From NCBI RefSeq assembly GCF_013389665.1, contig NZ_CP058316.1, positions 1,302,001-1,366,000 of the forward strand: a stretch of 64,000 nucleotides of DNA, written 5' to 3'. The position numbers and the translations under genes were made by a program. A model generated the notes under the pieces. It worked only from the letters and a program-made list of their open reading frames with translations. It had not been told where the DNA came from and searched no databases. This stretch comes from Microbacterium oleivorans (GTDB taxonomy: Bacteria > Actinomycetota > Actinomycetes > Actinomycetales > Microbacteriaceae). This document shows, piece after piece, positions 58,829 to 64,000 of the stretch (position 1 is the stretch's first letter; every line of letters begins with the position of its first letter).

Positions 58829-59799
58829 CCGATGTCCTCCGGATCGTCGATGGTGGTGGGGGCGGGCCCGAGCGCCTCGAGCTCGGCCCAGATCCCCTCG
58901 GGGATCTCTGTGTCGCGCAGCTCGACCAGCTGCCGCAGGCGCTCCGTGGACGACACGCCGACGATCGTGGAGTCCACGAGCGGCGAGCGCAGCGAGAAGT
59001 GCAGGGCGACCGCGCGCAGCGGCACCGCGTGCGCGGCGCAGACGTGCTCGGCGCGGGCGACCCAGTCGATGAGCTCGGGGGGCGCGGGCCGGTAGCCGTA
59101 GCTGGCGCCCTCGCGCGCTCCGTGCGCGAGGATGCCGGCACCGAAGGGCGCGGCATTGAACACCCCCATGCCGCGGCTGCGGGCCGCCGCGAACAGGGGT
59201 GCGGCGCTCTGGTCGACGAGGGTGAAGCGGTTGTGCGAGAGCACGACATCGAACAGGTCGGTCTCGACGTAGGCCGTCATCAGGGCGATGGGGCCGGCGG
59301 CGATGCCGATGGCGTCCACGGCGCCGGCCTCCTTCAACTCCCGCAGGCCGGCCAGCGCCCCACCGGGGGCGGTGGCCTCGGAGAAGGTGACGGAGTAGGG
59401 GTCGTGCAGGTGCAGCACCTCGACCCGGTCGAGGCCCAGCCGGGCCAGGCTCTCTTCGTACGAGCGCAGGACGCGGTCGCGGTCGAAGCGTCCGGTCTCG
59501 GGGTCGCGGTCGACCTTCGTCGCGATGCGGGCGGCGGGCTCGTCGGCCACCTCGGCCCGGGCGATGCCGAGCACCGCCTCCGAGCGACCACCCGCGTACT
59601 CGTTCGAGGTGTCGACGACGGGGAAGGGACCGGTGAGGAACGCGCGGGCGTGCCCGACCGCGGTCTGCTCCTCGACGGAGCCGGGCGCGGTGTCCCTGCC
59701 GAGTCCGGAGGTGCCGACCGTGATGTCGCCGACGGGGATGCCGGTGTCTCCGAGAACGCGCGGGTGCGGGGTGTTCTGGTCTGGGCTGCTCTGCCGCAT
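58825..59799 (-). CDS. Aldo/keto reductase of the L-fucose / D-threo-aldose 1-dehydrogenase group
   Basis: The 324-residue protein has the order and tetrad of sugar 1-dehydrogenase AKRs: GDITVGTSGLGRDTA, Asp and Tyr in VVDTSNEYAGGRSE, Lys in RIATKVDRD, His in LHLHDPYSVTF, and a long specific segment FNAAPFGAGILAHGA. Members oxidise L-fucose, L-galactose or D-arabinose at C1 to lactones. All these sugars, and apiose, have relatives in rhamnogalacturonan II. It shares an operon with a beta-galactosidase and its promoter carries the TTCTATAATGAA site, so it belongs to the sugar island. It is one candidate for the missing apiose 1-dehydrogenase. Confidence 0.78.
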   Translation of the reverse strand: MRQSSPDQNTPHPRVLGDTGIPVGDITVGTSGLGRDTAPGSVEEQTAVGHARAFLTGPFPVVDTSNEYAGGRSEAVLGIARAEVADEPAARIATKVDRDPETGRFDRDRVLRSYEESLARLGLDRVEVLHLHDPYSVTFSEATAPGGALAGLRELKEAGAVDAIGIAAGPIALMTAYVETDLFDVVLSHNRFTLVDQSAAPLFAAARSRGMGVFNAAPFGAGILAHGAREGASYGYRPAPPELIDWVARAEHVCAAHAVPLRAVALHFSLRSPLVDSTIVGVSSTERLRQLVELRDTEIPEGIWAELEALGPAPTTIDDPEDIG

Positions 59800-59811
59800 G
59801 GTGAATATCCA

Positions 59812-59823
59812 TTCTATAATGAA
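59812..59823. promoter_or_regulatory. TTCTATARTGAA operator, copy 3 (AKR-GH2 / FAD oxidase divergent region)
   Basis: TTCTATAATGAA is the core of the longer inverted repeat CATTC-N6-GAATG (59810-59825). It contains a perfect -10 TATAAT (59815-59820) on the plus strand and TATAGA on the minus strand, so a bound regulator would cover both promoters. It is located in the 55-base spacer between the divergent genes and matches the copy at 44410 in 11 of 12 positions. Confidence 0.55.
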
Positions 59824-59854
59824 TGCGATGTCATCCTACTGATCGGGGACAACG

Positions 59855-62722
59855 ATGGCGACTCCCATGCTGGCCCACCCTCTGTCCGATCCGGACGTCT
59901 CGGCGCTGACGGCGGCGCTCGGCGACGCCGGATCGGTGTCGACGCGGGCGCTCGACCGCGTCGCTCAGGCCTCCGACGCGTCGCACGTGCTCCTCACCCC
60001 GAGCGCGATCGCGACGGCCGACGACGCCGACGCGGTCGCACGTCTGCTGCGCGCGGCCTCGGAGCGGCGGATGCCGGTGACCTTCCGCTCCGGCGGCACG
60101 AGCCTGTCCGGGCAGAGCGCGACCGACGGGCTGCTGGTCGACGTGCGCCGCGGGTTCCGGCGCGTCGACGTGCTCGACGGCGGCCGACGCGTCCGTGCGC
60201 AGCCCGGTGCCACGGTGCGCCAGGTGAACACGCGCCTCGCCCGCCACGGGTACCGCCTGGGCCCCGACCCGGCCAGCGAAGCGGCCTGCACGATCGGCGG
60301 GGTCGTCAGCAACAACTCCAGCGGTATGGCGTGCGGCACCGTCGAGAACACCTATCGCACCCTCGAGTCCCTCGTCTTCGTGCTCCCCTCCGGCACCGTC
60401 GTCGACACCGCCGCGCCCGACGCCGACGCCCGGCTCCGCGCGGCCGAGCCCGACCTCGTCGCCGGCCTCGAACGACTCCGACGCCGGGTGATCTCGAACC
60501 CGGCGAGCGTCGCGATCATCGAACGCTCCTTCTCGATGAAGAACACGATGGGCTACGGCGTCAACGCCTTCCTCGACCACGACTCCCCCGCCGAGCTGCT
60601 CGCCCACCTCCTCGTCGGCAGCGAGGGCACGCTCGCCTTCGTCGCCGAGGCCACCTACCGCACCGTTGCGATCCGCCCGCGCATCGCGACCACCCTCGCG
60701 GTCTTCCGCGACCTCGAGGCGGCCACCCGCGCCCTGCCCGACCTCGTCGACGGCGGCGCGGCCACGCTCGAGCTCATGGACGCCACCAGCCTCCGCGTCG
60801 GTCAAGGCCTGCGCGATGCACCCGACGCCATCCGAGGGTTCACCGTCGAGGACCACGCGGCACTGCTCATCGAGTACCACGCCGGCTCCGACGACGAGCT
60901 CGATGCGCTCATCGCGGGCGGGGCTCGGCTCCTCGCCGCGCAGCCCCTCCTCGCCCCGGCCGCGCTGTCGAGCGACGTCGCCGCTCGCGCGGCCGCGTGG
61001 AAGCTCCGCAAGGGCCTCTACGCCTCGGTGGCCGGAGCACGACCGAGCGGTACGACGGCCCTGCTCGAGGACATCGTCGTCCCCGTCCCCGCCCTCGCGA
61101 CGACCTGCGGGGCGCTGCAGGAGCTGTTCGCGCGCTACGACTACCGCGACAGCGTGATCTTCGGCCACGCCAAGGACGGCAACATCCACTTCATGCTGAC
61201 CGACCGGTTCGAGACCGACGACCAGCTGGCGCGCTACGCGGGCTTCACCGAGGCCATGGTCGACCTGGTGCTCGCCGCGGGCGGCAACCTCAAGGCCGAG
61301 CACGGCACCGGGCGCGTGATGGCGCCCTACGTGCGGCGCCAGTACGGCGACGAGCTCTACGACGTGATGATGCAGCTCAAGCGGCTGTGCGACCCCGCCG
61401 GCATCCTGAATCCGGGCGTGATCATCGACGACGACCCCGCAGCCCACCTGAAGAACATCAAGCTCGCCGAGACGGTCGAGGCCGAGGTCGATCGCTGCGT
61501 CGAGTGCGGCTACTGCGAACCCGTCTGTCCGAGCAAGGACCTCACCCTCACGCCGCGCCAGCGGATCGTGGCGCGGCGCGCGATCGCGCGGGCGGAAGCC
61601 GCCGGCGACGGACCGCTCGTGGCCGAGCTCGAGCGGGATTACGACTACGCGGGCATCGACACCTGTGCCGTCGACGGCATGTGCCAGACGGCGTGTCCGG
61701 TGCTGATCAACACCGGCTCCCTCGTCAAGCGACTGCGGCGCGAAGGGGCGAGCCCCGGCGCCGACGCGGCCTGGGCGGGCGCCGCGCGCGGCTGGGGCGC
61801 CGTGACACGGGCGGCGTCGACCGCCCTGAGCGTGGCGGATCGGGTTCCCGCGGCCGCCGTCACCGCGGTCACCGATGTCGGTCGCGCCGTCGTGGGAGCC
61901 GACACGCTGCCCCGGTACGACGCCGACCTCCCCCGAGGCGGACGCGCCCGGGGCCGTCTCGGGTCGCACGTCGGCCCATCGGGCGCCGAGCCCGCCGCGG
62001 TGTTCCTCCCGGCGTGCGTGAACACGATGTTCGGCCCGGCCGACACCGGAACCGCCACCGGCGCGGGCCCGGGCATCGGGGCGACCGAGGCCTTCCGCCG
62101 GCTGGCCGAGCGTGCCGGCGTGGCGCTCGTGGTGCCGAACGGCGTCGACGGGCTGTGCTGCAGCACGCCGTGGACATCGAAGGGCCACGCCCCCGGGCGC
62201 GAGGTCATGTCGTCACGCGTCGTCGCGGCCGTGCGATCGGCGAGTCGAGACGGCGTGCTGACGGTCGTGACGGACGCCTCGAGCTGCACCGAGGGCTTCG
62301 TCCATCTCCTCTCCGACGCGGGCGTGAGCGTGCGCGTCGAGGACGCCGTCGCGTTCGCGCAGCGCGAGCTGCTCCCCCGCCTCGCGCTGCCGGCGCCGCG
62401 GATCGCCACCCTCGCGCTGCATCCCACGTGCTCGTCGGCGCAGCTCGGACTCGACCCCGCCCTGCGCTCGCTCGCCGCGAGCGTGGCGCGGGAGGTCGTG
62501 GTGCCCGACGCCTGGGGCTGCTGCGCCTACGCGGGCGACCGCGGGATGCTGCATCCCGAGCTGACCGCCTCGGCCACCGCAGCCGAGGCGGCCGAGGTGG
62601 TCGCCCTGGGCGCCGAAGCCCACGCGTCGTGCAACCGCACGTGCGAGCTGGGCATGACCCGCGCGACGGGAGCTCCGTACCGCCACGTGCTCGAGCTGCT
62701 CGAGGAGGCCACGCGTCCGTGA
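59855..62722 (+). CDS. FAD-linked oxidase with 4Fe-4S domain (D-lactate/glycolate dehydrogenase type)
   Basis: The 955-residue protein fuses a GlcD/Dld-like flavoprotein to a GlcF-like iron-sulfur part. The N-terminal FAD-binding motif is FRSGGTSLSGQS, with VVSNNSSGMACG, and the FAD-oxidase C domain has GHAKDGNIHFML and LKAEHGTGRVMAPY. Two 4Fe-4S motifs follow: Cys548, 551, 554, 558 (CVECGYCEPVCP) and Cys604, 610, 614 (CAVDGMCQTACP), then CCG-like blocks (LCCSTPWTSKG, WGCCAYAGDRG). It would oxidise a 2-hydroxy acid and pass electrons to the respiratory chain. Its promoter shares the putative SorC site, so glycolate from the RLP reaction is an attractive substrate; D-lactate from other routes is the alternative. 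Confidence 0.82.
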   Translation: MATPMLAHPLSDPDVSALTAALGDAGSVSTRALDRVAQASDASHVLLTPSAIATADDADAVARLLRAASERRMPVTFRSGGTSLSGQSATDGLLVDVRRGFRRVDVLDGGRRVRAQPGATVRQVNTRLARHGYRLGPDPASEAACTIGGVVSNNSSGMACGTVENTYRTLESLVFVLPSGTVVDTAAPDADARLRAAEPDLVAGLERLRRRVISNPASVAIIERSFSMKNTMGYGVNAFLDHDSPAELLAHLLVGSEGTLAFVAEATYRTVAIRPRIATTLAVFRDLEAATRALPDLVDGGAATLELMDATSLRVGQGLRDAPDAIRGFTVEDHAALLIEYHAGSDDELDALIAGGARLLAAQPLLAPAALSSDVAARAAAWKLRKGLYASVAGARPSGTTALLEDIVVPVPALATTCGALQELFARYDYRDSVIFGHAKDGNIHFMLTDRFETDDQLARYAGFTEAMVDLVLAAGGNLKAEHGTGRVMAPYVRRQYGDELYDVMMQLKRLCDPAGILNPGVIIDDDPAAHLKNIKLAETVEAEVDRCVECGYCEPVCPSKDLTLTPRQRIVARRAIARAEAAGDGPLVAELERDYDYAGIDTCAVDGMCQTACPVLINTGSLVKRLRREGASPGADAAWAGAARGWGAVTRAASTALSVADRVPAAAVTAVTDVGRAVVGADTLPRYDADLPRGGRARGRLGSHVGPSGAEPAAVFLPACVNTMFGPADTGTATGAGPGIGATEAFRRLAERAGVALVVPNGVDGLCCSTPWTSKGHAPGREVMSSRVVAAVRSASRDGVLTVVTDASSCTEGFVHLLSDAGVSVRVEDAVAFAQRELLPRLALPAPRIATLALHPTCSSAQLGLDPALRSLAASVAREVVVPDAWGCCAYAGDRGMLHPELTASATAAEAAEVVALGAEAHASCNRTCELGMTRATGAPYRHVLELLEEATRP

Positions 62723-62739
62723 CGACGCCGGGCGCCGGA

Positions 62740-63747
62740 TCAGCCGCCGGTGGAGTCGCGGACGATGAGCTGCGGGCGGAACCGCACCTGGCGCTCGTGG
62801 TCGCCGTCGGGGGCGTCGAGTCCCTTGAGGAGCAGATCGACCGCGCGGTAGCCGATCTCGTGGGCGGGCTGGCGGATGGAGCTCAGCGGCACGACCGTGG
62901 CCGAGGCGAAGTCGATGTCGTCGTAGCCGATGAGGGCGACGTCGCCCGGCACCCGTACCCGGCCCAGCACCGAGAACGCCTGCAGCACGCCGACGGCGAG
63001 GAGGTCGTTCGCCGCGAACACGGCATCCACGCGTGCGCGCTCGTCGCGCTCGCGCAGCGCCTCACCGGCCGCGCGACCGTGCAGCACCGACAGCGCCGGC
63101 ACGGCGACCTCTTCGAGCGAGGCGTCCGCGACCTCGGCGACGGCTCGACGGGCACCCTCGAGGCGATCGGCCACCTGACGGATCGACACCGGTCCGCGGA
63201 CGAAGGCGATCCGGCGGCGACCGCGGGCGAGCAGGTGCGCGACCGCCAGGTACCCGCCCTCGACGTCGTCGACGGCGACCGACGCGAAGGTGCCGTCGGC
63301 GACCTCGCGGTCCACGAGCACGACCGGCACGCCGCCCGTCTGCAGGGCGCGGAGCTTGTCGAGGTCGTCGCCGGCGGGGGTGACGAGCACGCCGTTGACA
63401 CGCTGCTCGCGGAAGAGGTCGAGGTGGGCGGACTCGCGGGCGGGATTCTCGTCGCTCGCGCTCAGCAGCACGGCCATCCCGCTCTCGGCGGCGCGCGTCT
63501 CGGCGCCGCGGGCGACCTCGGCGAAGAACGGGTTGCCGATGTCGAGCACGACGAGGCCGATCGACCTGCTGCGCCCCGCGCGCAGCTGACGCGCCGCGTC
63601 GTTGCGCACGAAACCGAGGTCGGCGATCGCCTGCTGCACGCGCACGACCATCTCGGGCGAGACGCGCGTCGGGTTGTTGAGGACGTTCGAGACCGTCCCC
63701 ACCGACACGGATGCCGCGACCGCGACATCCCGCACGCTCACTGCCAT
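62740..63747 (-). CDS. LacI-family transcriptional repressor, likely of the rhamnose genes
   Basis: The 335-residue protein starts with a LacI helix-turn-helix (VSVRDVAVAASVSVGTVSNVLNNPTRVS) and has the effector domain motifs GLVVLDIGNPFFAEVARGAE, VFAANDLLAVGVLQAF and GYDDIDFASATVVPLSSIRQP. It is divergent from the L-rhamnose mutarotase gene, with two palindromes in between, so a rhamnose-derived inducer is likely. ATG 63747 is preceded by GGTGGA; a GTG nine bases upstream (63756) is the alternative. The stop is 17 bases from the convergent FAD-oxidase gene. Confidence 0.88.
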   Translation of the reverse strand: MAVSVRDVAVAASVSVGTVSNVLNNPTRVSPEMVVRVQQAIADLGFVRNDAARQLRAGRSRSIGLVVLDIGNPFFAEVARGAETRAAESGMAVLLSASDENPARESAHLDLFREQRVNGVLVTPAGDDLDKLRALQTGGVPVVLVDREVADGTFASVAVDDVEGGYLAVAHLLARGRRRIAFVRGPVSIRQVADRLEGARRAVAEVADASLEEVAVPALSVLHGRAAGEALRERDERARVDAVFAANDLLAVGVLQAFSVLGRVRVPGDVALIGYDDIDFASATVVPLSSIRQPAHEIGYRAVDLLLKGLDAPDGDHERQVRFRPQLIVRDSTGG

Positions 63748-63790
63748 GCGGTCCACCGTAGCGCGCGGCGGCTTCGCGCGCCGAGAAATC

Positions 63791-63804
63791 GGTAAGCGCT
63801 TGCC
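63791..63804. promoter_or_regulatory. LacI-type operator upstream of the mutarotase gene
   Basis: GGTAAGCGCTTGCC is palindromic at 12 of 14 positions around the central CG, the classical pattern of LacI/PurR operators (AAGCGCTT core). It lies 44 bases from the lacI start and upstream of the -35 of the mutarotase promoter. Confidence 0.6.
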
Positions 63805-63806
63805 GG

Positions 63807-63835
63807 TTGTGCGTCGCGTGAGAACCCGCTACGCT
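63807..63835 (+). promoter_or_regulatory. Promoter of the L-rhamnose mutarotase gene
   Basis: TTGTGC (63807-63812) and TACGCT (63830-63835) are separated by 17 bases. The layout, with a palindrome on each side, copies that of the importer promoter at 36.0 kb. Confidence 0.5.
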
Positions 63836-63837
63836 CA

Positions 63838-63849
63838 TGAAACGATTCA
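63838..63849. promoter_or_regulatory. Second palindrome at the mutarotase transcription start
   Basis: TGAAACGATTCA has perfect TGAA...TTCA arms (10 of 12 positions paired) and lies directly after the -10 element, where a repressor would block initiation. It does not share the core of the palindrome at 63791, so two different proteins or one protein with a loose site may act here. Confidence 0.45.
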
Positions 63850-63895
63850 CTGTTCACCTGCCGACCGCGTCGTCGGCAACCGACGAGGAGCCTCG

Positions 63896-64000
63896 ATGAC
63901 GAGCGCGTCTACCCAGCGGGTCTGCTTCTCGCTGCAGGTCCGCCCCGAACTGCTCGACGAGTACATCCGGCGTCACACGCCCGTGTGGCCCGAGATGCTC
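63896..64000 (+). CDS. rhaM: L-rhamnose mutarotase (3' end beyond the window)
   Basis: Only the first 35 residues are visible. VCFSLQVRPELLDEYIRRHTPVWPEML matches the N-terminal strand and helix of the RhaM family, including the YxRRHxxVWPEM block where the His takes part in catalysis. RhaM interconverts the alpha and beta anomers of L-rhamnose after release by GH78 enzymes. The ATG follows ACGAGGAG at six bases. The gene opens an operon that continues outside the window and probably contains the rest of L-rhamnose catabolism. Confidence 0.8.
   Translation, partial: MTSASTQRVCFSLQVRPELLDEYIRRHTPVWPEML

Overview
The window is about 70% GC, with dense operons, 4-bp ATGA/GTGA gene overlaps, GTG starts and few A/T-rich spacers. 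This, with the protein families present, points to an actinobacterium of the Microbacteriaceae (Microbacterium-like). No rRNA, tRNA, IS element or CRISPR array was seen, and no gene-free stretch exceeds 300 bases. Almost the whole window is a carbohydrate-utilisation island for pectin side chains (rhamnogalacturonan I/II type).

Layout. 1-4.0 kb: unrelated flank (end of an FtsX-type ABC permease, an alpha/beta hydrolase, a MarR regulator with an MFS exporter). 4.1-10.2 kb, minus strand: a secreted PL11 rhamnogalacturonan lyase, a GH2 enzyme and a TetR regulator. 10.3-25.4 kb, plus strand: an oligopeptide-type (family 5) ABC importer, then GH3, a serine esterase/beta-lactamase-fold protein, GH43, GH78 and a DUF5060/DUF4038/DUF5605-type hydrolase. 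25.5-34.9 kb: a GntR regulator divergent from an operon that I read as oxidative D-apiose catabolism (DhaK/DhaL-type kinase, RpiB-type and TIM-type isomerases, 3-oxo-isoapionate decarboxylase candidate OiaC, D-apionate oxidoisomerase ApnO, an SDR, D-apionolactonase ApnL, an (alpha/alpha)6 hydrolase). 34.9-41.9 kb: LacI, a CUT1 sugar importer and a second GH78. 42.0-54.2 kb: a second DUF5605-type hydrolase, an extended SDR, a SorC-type regulator, a second CUT1 importer with an Asp/Glu-racemase-like protein, then GH127, a RuBisCO-like protein (RLP) and a DUF1537 kinase. 54.2-64 kb: a macro-like protein, two aldo/keto reductases, a LacZ-size GH2, a FAD/4Fe-4S oxidase, a LacI regulator and the start of an L-rhamnose mutarotase gene.

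How it fits together. Only the PL11 lyase has an export signal. All other glycosidases look cytoplasmic, so the lyase would cut the backbone outside, three importers would bring fragments in, and GH78, GH127, GH2, GH3, GH43 and the DUF5605 proteins would finish the job inside. The released branched sugar D-apiose, a hallmark of rhamnogalacturonan II and apiogalacturonan, appears to be catabolised by two alternative ends of the apionate pathway: direct decarboxylation to L-erythrulose and on to D-erythrose 4-phosphate (26.4-31.0 kb), or phosphorylation by the DUF1537 kinase and cleavage by the RLP (51.6-54.2 kb). A conserved site, TTCTATARTGAA, in the divergent promoter regions at 44.4 and 59.8 kb, with a degenerate copy at 49.5 kb, suggests that the SorC protein ties the RLP/kinase operon to the FAD/Fe-S oxidase, which could be a glycolate oxidase if the RLP releases glycolate. 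Function names for the apiose steps rest on motif and family recognition plus gene context, not on database searches.
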